From NCBI GenBank assembly GCA_963556195.1, contig OY744525.1, forward strand, positions 20,851,343 through 20,915,342: 64,000 nt of DNA, given 5' to 3'. Each line of letters starts with the position of its first letter. Within the stretch, counting starts at the first letter, position 1. The translations under genes were made by a program, and so were the position numbers. Shown here one piece after another: positions 23,207 through 34,182 of this stretch. This DNA is from Sepiola atlantica (lineage: Eukaryota; Mollusca; Cephalopoda; Sepiida; Sepiolidae). The notes below the pieces were generated by a model. It searched no databases. It saw nothing but the letters and a program-made list of their open reading frames with translations, and was not told the origin of the DNA.

Positions 23207-23728
23207 GGTTCTTCTTTAAAGACGTGGCCTAGACGAAATATGAAAAAGGGGAGATAATTCAAACTTTTTTTTTTGGGGGGGGGAGGAGGTCAAATCTGAT
23301 TACTCACAAAATGGCCGCAAACAATTTGAACATAGAAGACCTGTTGTTTTTACTTAGAGATAATTGCAAAATAATCGATTTTTTGCAAGTACACAGACTT
23401 ATTTCAGGTGCCGAGACCCGCATCTGTGGCGCTGAGATGAGACTTATCCCATACGCAACTGGAAGCGATGGACTTGTGTGGCGATGCCCAAATTTGACAC
23501 GTAGGAAGAAGGTGTCCATTAGACGAGGCAGTAACCCTAACCATTTATTTATTTATTTTATGTTTCATTTATTTCAATAAATCTATTTAATTTTAACGTA
23601 TCCTCAAAAGTTTTATTTTTTGCATTTTAAATTAGATTTTTTTTTTAAATCCCCCCGCCTCCCCCCAAAAAGTTTGTATTATCTCCCCCTTTCATATTTC
23701 GTCTCGGCCACGTCTCTGAAGAAGCGCC
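23207..23728 (+). mobile_element. Merlin-type DNA transposon, internally deleted (522 bp)
   Basis: Terminal inverted repeats of about 80 bp: GGTTCTTCTTTAAAGACGTG at 23207 and GGCGCTTCTTCAGAGACGTG read inward from 23728, continuing through GACGAAATATGAAA and GGGGAGATAAT. An exact 8-bp duplication AAATATTG flanks it (23199-23206 and 23729-23736). GG-starting ends and 8-9-bp duplications are typical of Merlin. The internal frame (23311-23580) is the transposase N terminus only. Confidence 0.85.
23311..23580 (+). pseudogene. Merlin/ISXO2-like transposase, N-terminal fragment
   Basis: The 89-residue frame starts MAANNLNIEDLLFLLRDNCK and has RHRLISGAE-like spacing, ICGAEMRLIPYATGSDGLVWRCP and VSIRRGS. 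This is the pattern of the N-terminal zinc-ribbon part of IS1595/ISXO2-related transposases (MRL....S.DG..WRC......SIR.GS). The CxxC pairs are incomplete and the catalytic DDE region is missing after residue about 75, where the frame becomes AT-rich. It cannot be active; it could only be mobilised in trans. Confidence 0.7.
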
Positions 23729-23736
23729 AAATATTG

Positions 23737-24449
23737 TTTTAAATAATTTGAAAGTTTATTGATATTGAATTAGAGATAATTTGTACGATTCAGTTAAAAA
23801 GACAAAAGAAACGTAAATTACAATTTCTATACGATAAAAATTTGAACAAGATTCTTCATAAACGATCGCCATTATGCGATATTATTATTGATATCGGTTG
23901 TTTTATTTGTACAAAAAAAATACTTTTCTCGCTATTATTTTATTGTTAAAAAGGAGTTTTTTTCTTAAACCAGTAACATTGACAAATATAGCATTACGTT
24001 ATTCTAATATATTTTCATTATTGTTTTTCGAATAGCATTTCATTGCACTGAATAATATACATTGTTATACATTTTGTTGTCACAAGAACGTGCATTCTCT
24101 TCTTCTTTTTCTTCTTCTTCTTCTTCTTCTTCTGATACATAACGTGCACGCATTCTATTGTTCAGCATATTCCATTATTCCGCCATCGCGTCGTGAAAGA
24201 ACACGAAAAAGGTCTTCTTATTCTTCGATATATTTTTTATTTTATTATTCAAATATTGTCGTTTTTTTTTTCGTGATTTTGCCAAATAATAGATATTTTT
24301 GTGCTGTCTAAATGTTAGCATTCAACCAAAATAGACCAACTGAACAAGACTGCCTTTCTGTTCCATCCAATGTAGGCAAATTCATTCCAACCAGCAAACG
24401 TAGAGTGGACTCTTGTGCGTACACGTTTGACAATATTTTTTATTTAAAA
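23737..24449. other. AT-rich spacer / repeat R3 part
   Basis: (TTC)n at about 24098-24133. The last 150 bases (AACCAAAATAGACCAACTGAACAAGAC) resemble 29600-29660, suggesting one dispersed repeat split here by an insertion. Confidence 0.45.
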
Positions 24450-26293
24450 CTAGCTGCCCCGACCCGGCGTTGCCCAAGATCCATTACGTTCACGTTTATT
24501 CTGTAAATATTTCTGTGTTTAATAATCACAGTTTTGTTGCGTTCCGTATCTAAGCAACAAATAAAGCACATAAAGAAACGCCTAGCTCTTACTAAAAGAA
24601 TCAGAGTTATTCACTTTAAGCTGATTTTTCTTTTTAAGTGCTTATTTAAGAATGTGTCTATATTAGCAAACTGCCGAACTAGCTTAAGTATTTAAATTAA
24701 AATTAAGTATTTTTTAAAAATAAATTGTAGTAAAGTACGTTAGTTTATCGCTAACGACGTGTTACAACAATGACAACTGAATCGAAAGTGTGTGTATATG
24801 CGTATGAGGGGGGGGGGGTCATGTGTAGTTTTGGAAAATTTCTGGAAGTATGAGATTTAAAAGTATGCAGTGTCTCGACAGCCAACAACTGGTACATGCA
24901 GTTTGTTCAGCAATTCTGAGCATGAAAAAAATATTTGATCCATGCTTCAGCAATTCTGAGCATGAAAAAAATATTTGATCCATGCTTCAGCAATTCTGAA
25001 CATGAAAAAAATATTTGATCCATGCTTCAGCAATTCTGAGCATGAAAAAAATATTTGATCCATGTTTCAGCAATTCTGAGCATGAAAAAAATATTTGATC
25101 CATGCTTCAGCAATTCTGAGCATGAAAAAAATATTTGATCCATGTTTCAGCAATTCTGAGCATGAAAAAAATATTTGATCCATGCTTCAGCAATTCTGAG
25201 CATGAAAAAAATATTTGATCCATGTTTCAGCAATTCTGAGCATGAAAAAAATATTTGATCCATGCTTCAGCAATTCTGAGCATGAAAAAATATTTGATCC
25301 ATGCTTCAGCAATTCTGAGCATGAAAAAAATATTTGATCCATGCTTCAGCAATTCTGAGCATGAAAAAAATATTTGATCCATGCTTCAGCAATTCTGAGC
25401 ATGAAAAAAATATTTGATCCATGTTTCAGCAATTCTGAGCATGAAAAAAATATTTGATCCATGCTTCAGCAATTCTGAGCATGAAAAAAATATTTGATCC
25501 ATGCTTTAGCAATTCTGAGCATGAAAACATATTTGATCCATGCTTCAGCAATTCTGAGCATGAAAAACATATTTGATCCATGCTTCAGCAATTTTGAGCA
25601 TGAAAAACATATTTGATCCATGCTTCAGCAATTCTGAGCATGAAAAAAATATTTGATCCATGCTTCAGCAATTCTGAGCATGAAAAAAATATTTGATCCA
25701 TGCTTCAGCAATTTTGAGCATGAAAAAAATATTTGATCCATGTTTCAGCAATTCTGAGCATGAAAAAAATATTTGATCCATGCTTCAGCAATTCTGAGCA
25801 TGAAAACATATTTGATCCATGTTTCAGCAATTCTGAGCATAAAAAAAATATTTGATCCATGTTTTAGCAATTCTGAGCATGAAAAAAATATTTGATCCAT
25901 GCTTCAGCAATTCTGAGCATGAGAAAAATATTTTCGAAAGTCATGTGATTTGTGTTGTTTTCTTACTTTGTAGGCATGTCCACCTGTGTTAGACACATGG
26001 AGATCAAATACGTGCTCAGACCTATTGTTGACGGGATTGTTAATAATTTCATGGCTGTTTACCATGTTAGTTGGAGTATCAATGAATCCAAGCACAGGGA
26101 AGCCGGGTGTTCAGAGTGTGTCTGTTATTTGCTTGGGTGCACGTCTCTGAGCAGTTTCCACGGTGTCAATTTTCTAAGCAAGATGGAGGTTCAAGACTGA
26201 TGATACGAATTCTAAGTGCCGTCACACTATAGCTGTATGTAGTTTTAAACTGATGATCATTGGAGAACGGCTAACCAAGGTCTTGCTAAGTGA
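24450..26293 (-). mobile_element. Probable Helitron carrying a 40-bp array
   Basis: On the minus strand the 3' end reads CTTGGGCAACGCCGGG, TCGGGGCAGCTAG before T (24450-24453), the same style as the elements at 12.96 and 18.05 kb. Sequence left of 24450 and right of about 26300 together resemble the uninterrupted stretch 29600-29965, so about 1.84 kb was inserted. The opposite end near 26293 (GA on the plus strand) is inferred from that alignment. The element encloses a 40-bp tandem array. Confidence 0.5.
24895..25932. repeat. 40-bp minisatellite, about 26 units
   Basis: Unit CAGCAATTCTGAGCATGAAA plus AAAATATTTGATCCATGCTT. Differences are single substitutions (ATGTTT for ATGCTT) and 1-2-bp changes in the A run. 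No spacers. Confidence 0.95.
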
Positions 26294-26520
26294 TGGTTTT
26301 TAAAAAAAGACGAAAGCTTTTTGGTTGAAAAAATAAATTTTAAACATTTGTCAGATGAAATTGTTAATAAAACACGAAATCAGGCAATTCATAATCCAAA
26401 ACAAGCCAAGAAAATAAAATACAAATAATAATGAAATCGTAGTTTTGTTGAGCGATTGCTTCACTAGCAAGAACACTTATTGCTCTATAAAATTAGACTA
26501 TCTGATATTCGATTTTATCA
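26294..26520 (+). repeat. Dispersed repeat R3, copy a (right part)
   Basis: TTTTTGGTTGAAAAAATAAATT through CATTGCTTCACTA-like sequence matches 29762-29965. It lies directly right of the presumed Helitron. Confidence 0.55.
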
Positions 26521-28080
26521 TTTATGTAGATACACACTTGTTGGAGCCTCTTCTCCAACACGAGCTCTGCAATGTTTAATGTGTTGGTTATCGTGGATAA
26601 CAAATGGTCGGAATATAAAAAGAAAAAGGACAATTGTAAATAAACGGTAATAATAAAAAAACGGTTGAATTCACACACACACATACATATGTATATATAT
26701 ATATATATATATATACATATATATACATTTCTTTCTCACAGGAAAGTTTTGTCAATTACAAATGCAATACGGACATAATCAAACGTGATACATAAAAGAG
26801 GGTGAAAATCACAGACATAATTATTAACACAAGAGTTCACATTAAAAGTCGCTAAACACAATCAAAATAAACACGAATTGTCAGGGCAAACAAATTACAG
26901 AGAATGCTAATTACTTTTATTATCTGGGAACTATTCTGAGACGAATTCTGCAATGAGTACCAAAAAGGGGCCATGCTGAGATGGCTAAAAGGACCATGTC
27001 AGAGCCGTGAAAACCATGTAAAAATGTACAACTTAGTGGGAAACATCCACCCAACTCGAATCCCACTGCCAGAAAGAGAATAAGCCTCGTTTTTAAATCT
27101 CGCACATGCGTAGAGTGATTTTTTTTCTATTTCATAATTGAAGAGTTCATTCTCTTGTTACTCAGTATGATTCAGGGGAAATAACTTGAATATGGTTCCA
27201 GGGAAATAACTTCTGAATATACTGAGCCGACTGTTTTTAGCATCAATAAACCTCTTAACTGCACAGTTATTAACTCGATGTGCGGATGAGTGCAAAATAA
27301 ATAAATAAATATTGACTTCTAGCGGACAGTATTGTTTTCTGTCCCCATGTCTGTGGAAACGTCAGATGTACTAGGTTCAAAGAGAATCGTTTAACTAAGA
27401 CGGTAACTCAATCCCACCCTCGTTTATTTAATTTTTTTTTTTGAAAACAGAAGGGTACGATTGAGTTACTTTCCTTTGTTAGAATTATTATGTCATACTA
27501 CTTATCTCCCTTGCAATCTTTTCCGAAATTTCAGGACTGCATATTTGTTTCTTTTTTGAATGTGACCAGTTTTTATTCAACATTTTGCGTGTACCAGTCA
27601 TCTTGCTATAACTAACTTATTTAATGTAGCTAGTGGATCTCGTGGAAATTCCATGGTTGTTTTTATCATCTACCTACATAAAAATAAATTTGTATTGACC
27701 AGCTGGATTTTATTGTTGAAATTGGTTTCGTCAAGCCGTTTTTTAGAATGGGGTATATACAGTAGCGACCTGGTGAAAGTTGCCAACATCCCTAAGTGAA
27801 AGTGATGCTATGGAACCGATTGATATACTCAGGTCATTAGTTCGCATCGTTACTCATTTCACCGCCGCCACCTCACATTTCTCGGTATAATTTACTGTTT
27901 TTCCTAATATATCTCTTGAAATGATGCATGTTTTTAAGGTTTAATAATATGCAGAAAACTATTGTATCTTTGTTCTTCCATAAAAATAATTGTCATTGTC
28001 AGATGAAATTTAAATAAATGAAACGAATATGTCTGTTCTTTTTTATTTATTTATTTAACATTGTAACACTTAGATGTGTA
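26521..28080. other. Spacer with small repeats
   Basis: Contains a TA tract at 26693-26716. 27690-27870 (GACCAGCTGG, GGTTTCGTCAAGCC, AGTTGCCAACATCCCTAAGTG) is a direct relative of 56713-56890. No gene recognised. Confidence 0.5.
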
Positions 28081-28670
28081 TTAAAATAGCACTAAAGAAT
28101 AAAGAATGCAAATCGTAGACTTTCGAAGTTAAAACGTAAAAACAGAATTCACTTTTGAAACATGTTGTAAATTATATTTAGGCACAAGACTATTTTATTT
28201 ATCTTCCTCCCACAGCGGTAAGATGTGACACAAGGTCGGTCGGGAAAGTGGGATTTGAAAGGTCAGCGCCCGAGAAGGTGAGCACTCTGGCCTACAAAAA
28301 ATGCCTGGGCAGCCCCGTCGGCATTCCCCGGTAGGGGCGCCTCAGGCAGTAAGCAATAAACTTACTCCTCCCCAAAGAGGGGAGGCAAAGCCTGGGAAGG
28401 TGGACCTCCTAGAACTGCACAGGACAAACCCACAGACCGGCGTCATCAAGCCCCGAAGGCCAAGACGGTACCGGTCTATGGGGTGTAGTATCCATCGGAA
28501 CAGATGCTACACTTTGATCTTAGCCAAAAGGCCAAGAAGTTACGAACGTAACTACTATTTAAGTGTCTCTTCTTTGTTTATTATTTCTTGTAACTTTCTT
28601 TTACAATTAAAACATTTACCAATTTAGTTTTCTAGTCTTTTATTATTCTCAGTCTCACTACAAGAACTTG
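28081..28670 (+). repeat. Dispersed repeat R4, copy a, split by a U2 SINE
   Basis: GGCACAAGACTATTT (to 28195) and AAGTGTCTC...TTTATTATTTCTTGTA (from 28561) are contiguous in the second copy at 29185-29310. That copy therefore preserves the empty insertion site. Confidence 0.7.
28196..28553 (-). mobile_element. U2 snRNA-headed SINE, copy B (best head)
   Basis: Read on the minus strand from about 28545: CTTCTTGGCCTTTTGGCTAA, GATCAAAGTGTAG, ATCTGTTC. This is the first 45 nt of U2 snRNA with a C-to-T change and one inserted A. The rest is not U2: a GC-rich body with CTCCCCTCTTTGGGGAGGAG, GGGGCTGCCCAGGCA, and a tail with GGGCGCTGACC. A 7-bp ACTATTT flanks both ends (28189-28195 and 28554-28560), and 29185-29200 is the unoccupied sequence. 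Retaining the U2 5' end suggests use of a transcript starting at the U2 cap site. Confidence 0.8.
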
Positions 28671-28724
28671 CCAGAAATTTGCATTTTACACTCAGTCTAA
28701 GATATGATCTATTATTTATCTCTC

Positions 28725-28990
28725 TGCCAAGAGGTTAGACACAAGGTCAGGTGTGGTTTTGAGAAGCCAGTGCACTAGGATAAGTATACTCTGACCTAAA
28801 AAAAAAGGCCTGAGCAGCCCTATCGGCATTGTCTGGTAGGGGCATGTCAGGCAATTAGCAATAAACTAACCGCTTCTCCTGGGAGAAGGTAAAGCCTAGG
28901 AGTTTAGACGTTCTAGGACTAAAGAGAACTGTAGCTCAACCCGACATCAACGAAGCCACTGTCGGAATGATTTGTATATTGTGTCCAATT
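28725..28990 (-). mobile_element. U2 snRNA-headed SINE, copy C (degraded body)
   Basis: Same body as copies A and B at lower identity: GACACAAGGTCAG, CCTGAGCAGCCCTATCGGCA, GTAGGGGCATGTCAGGCA, AGCAATAAACTAACC and TAAAGCCTAGGAG. The U2 head is not clear. Confidence 0.6.
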
Positions 28991-29119
28991 ATTTGAGATT
29001 GAGGAAATCTCTGAGATGAAGAGTCAAAAAAAAAAAAAATCAAATATCAAGAAATGCAGTTTCTCAAATTCTTTTGACGTTTCAAGAGACTGACTGGTCT
29101 TGTATCGGATCGAACTAGA

Positions 29120-29310
29120 TGTGGTCGTCCTCAAATATTACAATAAAAAAACTGTCATCAAATCCCTTATGCATAATTTCTTTCGTTAGGCACAAGACTA
29201 TTTAAGTGCCAATTCACTGTTTATTATTTCTTGTAGCGCTCTTTTGTAATTAAAACCTTTACGAAAAGTATTCTGGTCTTTTATTGTCCTCCGTCTCACT
29301 ACAGAACAAT
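29120..29310 (+). repeat. Dispersed repeat R4, copy b (empty site)
   Basis: GGCACAAGACTATTTAAGTG runs straight through where copy a holds U2 SINE copy B. The rest, TTTATTATTTCTTGTAG to GTCTCACTACA, matches 28575-28665. Confidence 0.7.
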
Positions 29311-29599
29311 TCACTTTAAAATGGATAAGTCAGAAGAACTTTTACTGTAACAACATCAGTACATTTTCAATTACATTTTTGAATTGCATTTCATCTTTTG
29401 CATTGAGCAATGGGATGATCTAAGTAAAATAAATGCTTATAGAAGGTGATAACGTACGTACGTAAGAACACCAAAGGCGCCTTAGCATGTTATTTGATGT
29501 TATTGTTTTAGTAAAACATGTTGTGTAGGAGTAATGTGGAAACGCCTTTCACCCTAAATAATAAGCGACCATACATTAGGAAATTACGGATTTTTATGT
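29311..29599. other. AT-rich spacer
   Basis: No gene recognised. GGTGATAACGTACGTACGTA resembles 33121-33145. Confidence 0.4.
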
Positions 29600-29965
29600 T
29601 ACATGAAATTTTAGTTTGTTCAATCAAAATAGATCGACCGACCGAACAAGACACATTCAAACCAACAAAAGCACAGAACAAAAATAAGAAAGAAAAAAGA
29701 TTAGAATCTTGTACTTATATTATTGACCTTTTTTTAAATTTTGTTCTTAAAATCTAGAAGAAGTTTTTTGGTCATAAAAATAAATTTGAAACAATTGTAT
29801 GATGAAAATGTTAAAACATAAAACCAGACTATTGTTAATCCCACAAAAAGCACATAAAATAATAATAAAACGTTAGTAAATAAACATCCAGCTCATCATT
29901 GTTGGGCCATTGCTTCACTAACAACAAAGCTTATTCTTCTGGCTCCACATACATTTTAGACGGTT
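29600..29965 (+). repeat. Dispersed repeat R3, copy b (uninterrupted)
   Basis: Left part resembles 24310-24440 and right part 26294-26520, without the 1.84-kb segment found between them there. Confidence 0.5.
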
Positions 29966-30689
29966 CAACTTTTTTTTTATTAATTTGATAGTCAAAACAA
30001 AATGGCCGCCTTTAAAAAAATTGTAAACATTTCATTTTTAAGACGAATGGAATTTTGGTTGATTTTTTCTAAATTATTTAAGCGTTTCTTCATATTTGAG
30101 ATAATCCAAAAGAAAATTTGGTTCTTTGATACAACATAGGTGCGATCAAATATTAATGGTTTATTTTGGCTTCAGAGTACAAATGAAACCTGATTTTGTA
30201 GACGAGAAGGTGCTTCTCTTCAGATGACGTGGAAGGTATTGTCACGCCAAAAACACTGTAAACTAAATTAAAGTTATAAGTGGTCGTTGGACTGGGACCT
30301 GCTTCTGAACGCTTCGAAGTGCATTCGTTTGATAATATGTGCTCTTCCTGATGCCCCTTTGTCAATCGGTTTACCAGCACAATCACTGGGGTGATAGACA
30401 CCTTTAAACCAATGTATTGCCGAAGGGCTTTCCTCATTGGCAGATTCTTCATCAGTCTGTCCATCGACGTATTTCTCCCGATGTATACTGAAATATGTAG
30501 TTCAAGCTTGCAGTCCGAACCTAAAGAAGGGCATTTTTTTTACCTTGAACGTGTACAACACATGTCCATGCACATCGTCAAGGGGGCTTTCCATGCTTTG
30601 TATTTGTTAGTTTAAAAATTTAAAAATCACTTTTGAATTTCAATGTGATAATGAATACAAGTCATCAATGCGAGGAGCAGCTTCTGATG
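29966..30689. other. Spacer with an unassigned 103-residue frame
   Basis: The minus-strand frame at 30464-30153 has mixed composition (MDRLMKNLPMRKALRQYIG...) but no family I recognise. No splice or start context supports it. Confidence 0.3.
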
Positions 30690-30930
30690 CTGCACCGACT
30701 TACACTCAAACAGATACTACACTTGGTACTTACTCACTTCCCACTGCAGGAAGATGAGGTACAAGGCGGAAAAGCGGGGAGAATCAAGCTAGCGCCTTTG
30801 AAGAAGCATTCCCCGGTCAGGGCGCCTCAGGCAGTTAGCAATAAACTAACCAACTCCTCAAAGAAGGAAGGCAAGGAGCGGGAGGGTGGACCTCCTAGGA
30901 CTACCCAGGACTAATACCACATCCCAACAG
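30690..30930 (-). mobile_element. U2 snRNA-headed SINE, copy D (degraded)
   Basis: Minus strand carries CAAGTGTAGTATCTGTTTG (U2 positions about 28-45) near 30708-30726. The shared body follows: CTAGGAGGTCCACCCTCC, TTAGTTTATTGCTAACTGCC, TGAGGCGCCCTGACCGGGGA. The segment that aligns with the U2 5' end is damaged. Confidence 0.6.
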
Positions 30931-32363
30931 ATAAAAGGGCACCGAAATGGCCCAGTTGATGCCGGACTGGTTGTCGAGAACGGATCTTCTACTGGTGTTT
31001 TCCAGTCAAGAGTCTCTGGGCAACAGAAGCTGCTACAGGTTTGCGTCAATAAAGATTTTAGAGCGACCTAATCCTAACATACAACACCATCAACAGGAAA
31101 GCAAATCTACCTCTTGATGTTTTTTTTCTCACTCTGGCACCATACGGAGGCCTCCATGGCCATACATACAAGTTGTACTGTTTACCATTTTGGGCTCAAC
31201 AAGTAAACGGCTGCTTATTCGGTACGCATTGCTTCTCTATGGAGCAGATATTCCCAAGATGTAGTCTAGCAGGCTATTACAAGCGCACTCAAGAGACATT
31301 TCGACAACTTATTTGAGGATCTATTTACTTTTACATAACTTTTTTCCCTAAAACTCACTCTTTTTTACGTGGGATTATGCAATTTTGCACTTAAGTTGCC
31401 ATAAGTTTTGATTTGTTATTAAACTTTAATTTAAGCCAGAAATTATTTTCTATTTATCAGTTTAAAGCACTTTCGAATTATATTAATACTAACCACGTGT
31501 GATTCTTTTTTTTTTTTACAAATAATCAATAGACTAAATTGAATGACTTGTCGTGGCACGTCGAAATTCGTAAGTGATTTTTTAATCTTTAAACTAACGA
31601 ATAGCAAGTAATTTCTGGTTTTAATAGAAGTTTAAAGACAAAAGTAAAGTATTATGGCTGTTTTGTGCCCCTAAACCAAAGGGAACATTCATTTTATCAT
31701 ACGTCCCTGCAATATCAAAGAACTGAAGAATTTATTATTTAATTCAAGAAAGGTTTTGACACCCAAAATAGATTTGAAAATTATTGATATAAAACACATA
31801 GAAAACCCAATTACCAGAAAACAAGGCAACACCAATAAAAGAACTAGCAACCATGAAATAAGGTCCACTACTAGGGATAGATATGGTTATCATTTCATAG
31901 TGAAAAGTATTTTATTAATTTTCTGTTAAACAAATGGCAAACATATGTACATATTTGTATATGATTATTTTTCCAGGTAATGTCTGATGAATTCTGATTA
32001 AGACAGAATGAACGAGATGACGTGCAAGCATAGATTTAACACATCTAAACTTTTTATTAAACTAAAGAGTTACAAGAAGGGGAGATAATTAATTTGTGGA
32101 TTAGTTATGTACTGATTAGACACCATGGAACTTCCACAGGTGCTTCCTTCATCTATTTGCATAATTTAATATTAATAATATTTCTTTTGAAATAATTAAT
32201 ATCTGTCTATAAAAAAATGATTTTTTCTTCTTCTGTAAAAATGATTGTCATTGCTAAATATTCTTTAAAAAAAATAAAACGCATATGTCTCTTCTTTATA
32301 TTTTTGTTTTTAAATTGTAATAATTTAAATCATTTTAAACAATAACTATTATTTCTTCTAATC
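30931..32363. other. Spacer, no gene recognised
   Basis: 30945-31300 has balanced base composition and could be an old repeat or exon fragment (NGPVDAGLVVENGSSTGVF on one frame), but I cannot assign it. The rest is AT-rich. Confidence 0.35.
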
Positions 32364-32912
32364 TAAAAAAATAATTGTCAGCTAAATAGTCTTTAAATAA
32401 ATTAAACGAATGTCACTTTTAAACATTTATTTAAAATTTTAACAAAAATAATTGTCAGCTAAATAGTCTTTAAATAAATAAAACGAATGTCACTTTAAAA
32501 CATTCATTTAAAATTTTAACAAAAATAATTGTCAGCTAAGTAGTCTTTAAATAAATAAAACGAATGTCACTTTAAAACATTCATTTAAAATTTTAACAAA
32601 AATAATTGTCAGCTAAATAGTCTTTAAATAAATTAAACGAATGTCACTTTTAAACATTTATTTAAAATTTTAACAAAAATAATTGTCAGCTAAATAGTCT
32701 TTAAATAAATTAAACGAATGTCACTTTTAAACATTTATTTAAAATTTTAACAAAAATAATTGTCAGCTAAATAGTCTTTAAATAAATAAAACGAATGTCA
32801 CTTTTAAACATTTATTTAAAATTTTAACAAAAATAATTGTCAGCTAAATAGTCTTTAAATAAATAAAACGAATGTCACTTTTAAACATTTATTTAAAATT
32901 TTAACAAAAAAT
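32364..32912. repeat. 76-bp tandem repeat, about 7 units
   Basis: Unit joins AAAATAATTGTCAGCTAAAT, AGTCTTTAAATAAATAAAAC, GAATGTCACTTTTAAACATT and TATTTAAAATTTTAAC. Units are over 95% identical by eye, so the amplification is recent. A single diverged unit lies before it (32230-32300). Confidence 0.9.
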
Positions 32913-33239
32913 TAAAAAGAATGCAAATAGTAGTTTTTTAAAACTGTTTAAATCAATAGGGTGACACAATTCTATTTCTGACGGTGTATTCGATTTTTGA
33001 ATAATTAATTTTCAAATGCGTAAAATCTTAATTTTTGACATCAGCAATATCAGATATTTCTCAATTTTTTGCATTTCATATTTTGTGATCAGACGATCTC
33101 ATTTTTTGAATGGGGGTGGAAGGTGATAACATACATACATACAAATGAAGTGACTGAGCATACTATTTTACAGACTGGCCGGATCCATGTAAATTCCACA
33201 GAATGAAAAACAAATTAAAAATTTTTTTAAAAAGTTGTT
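32913..33239. other. AT-rich spacer
   Basis: Nothing recognised except a worn CTGGCCGGATCCATGTAAAT segment near 33175 that resembles the Helitron-like end at 60192. Confidence 0.35.
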
Positions 33240-33790
33240 TCACCCCCAAACAAGGCAGGTCGCCACTGTAGACGTAAGGGGCTACTGAGAATTAGGGAGT
33301 AGGTTTTAGGTGTCATCCTAAGTTGGGAGCTGTGCAGCGAGATGTCTATTTACATTAGTTTTAAACCTCTGCATGTCGGTACAGTCGGAGAAACAGGGAG
33401 CAGGGAGGGAGTTGCAGAGATTGGCAGCACGAGGAACGAAGCTATTTGAGTAGTAGGTTCTCTGGCATCTGGGGACCTCCACAGTGAATGGATGGGACCT
33501 ATCTGATTGTCGGGTTGTTCTAGTGTATTTGCGTCGAGGGGGCACTAGAGCAGCTAGTTCATCGGAGCACAATCCATTGAAGTATTTGTAAAACAAGCAC
33601 AAGGATGCAACATTGCAGCGATGGGACAGGGGTTGGAGCATGGTGAATCGTGAAAGACCTATTAAGTTGGCTACTCTATTTTAGACCTTGTCTAGTGGAT
33701 AATGCACCAGCCCAGATGTGATAACAATACTCCATACATGGGCGGATGGTGACTTTGTAGAGATTAGAGTAGCTATTTAAGAAAGGAAGA
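33240..33790 (-). pseudogene. LINE reverse transcriptase C-terminal relic (copy 1)
   Basis: Minus-strand translation gives NLYKVTIRPCMEYCYHIWAG, then after damage RCNVASLCLFYKYFNGLCSD, ELAALVPPRRK, HPFTVEVPRC, FVPRAANLCNSLPAP and KTNVNRHL. This is the segment downstream of the RT domain in Jockey/CR1-type LINEs (R.DVASL.L.YKY..G.CS.EL, PRT..LWNSLP). At least one stop and frameshift break it. The 3' flank (GGCGACCTGCCTTGTTTGGG) is shared with the copy at 44.35-44.8 kb. Confidence 0.8.
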
Positions 33791-33974
33791 TGGATTTGGA
33801 TTTTTATTGGTTACGAGCAAGGCTATACGGCGTCGTCCGGGGTCCTAATTTCTGTAAATTATGCAGAATCCAAAAAAATAAATAAATAAAAGTAAAACTA
33901 AACAATCTGTAAAATATTGTAATTTCAAATATATAAGTTCATTTAGGGACAAAATAAGAATAAAAATAATTATG

Positions 33975-34047
33975 CCCTAAGTGAGGTTCGAACTCACAAA
34001 CTTATCTTCATGGCAAGGTAACCAACTGATCCACCGAGACAAGTAAG
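33975..34047 (-). repeat. tRNA-like SINE head or tRNA relic
   Basis: Minus strand: TCTCGGTGGATCAGTTGGTT (A box) and GTGAGTTCGAACCTCAC, a perfect 5-bp T arm with TTCGAAC loop. The acceptor stem does not pair and the anticodon arm is poor, so a functional tRNA is unlikely. Confidence 0.55.
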
Positions 34048-34131
34048 AAATGTTCATGTAATTAAATACATAAACTAGACGGTCTTTTTTTACTTTTTTC
34101 TCCCCCACCCCCAAACACACACTCTCTCTCT

Positions 34132-34133
<2 letters not shown>
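34048..34133. other. Spacer before TA tract
   Basis: CT-rich, leading into (TA)n. Confidence 0.4.

Positions 34134-34181
<48 letters not shown>
34134..34181. repeat. (TA)n microsatellite
   Basis: About 24 TA units. Confidence 0.95.

Positions 34182-34182
<1 letters not shown>

Noticed and set aside
24895..25932. CRISPR-like 40-bp repeats
   Set aside because: Contiguous minisatellite units without spacers.
26190..26275. Two CTGATGAT sequences as hammerhead cores
   Set aside because: No second core strand at a workable distance.
28497..28545. A functional U2 snRNA gene
   Set aside because: Only the first 45 nt match U2; the Sm site and 3' stem-loops are replaced by a repeat body shared with four other loci.
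30153..30464. 103-residue frame as a host exon
   Set aside because: Mixed composition but no family match, splice sites or conserved motif that I can identify.
30440..30470. Hammerhead on the minus strand at GACTGATGAAGAATC
   Set aside because: No GAAAC partner and no helix I or III.
33975..34047. A functional tRNA gene
   Set aside because: T arm and boxes are good, but the acceptor stem does not pair and the anticodon arm is poor.
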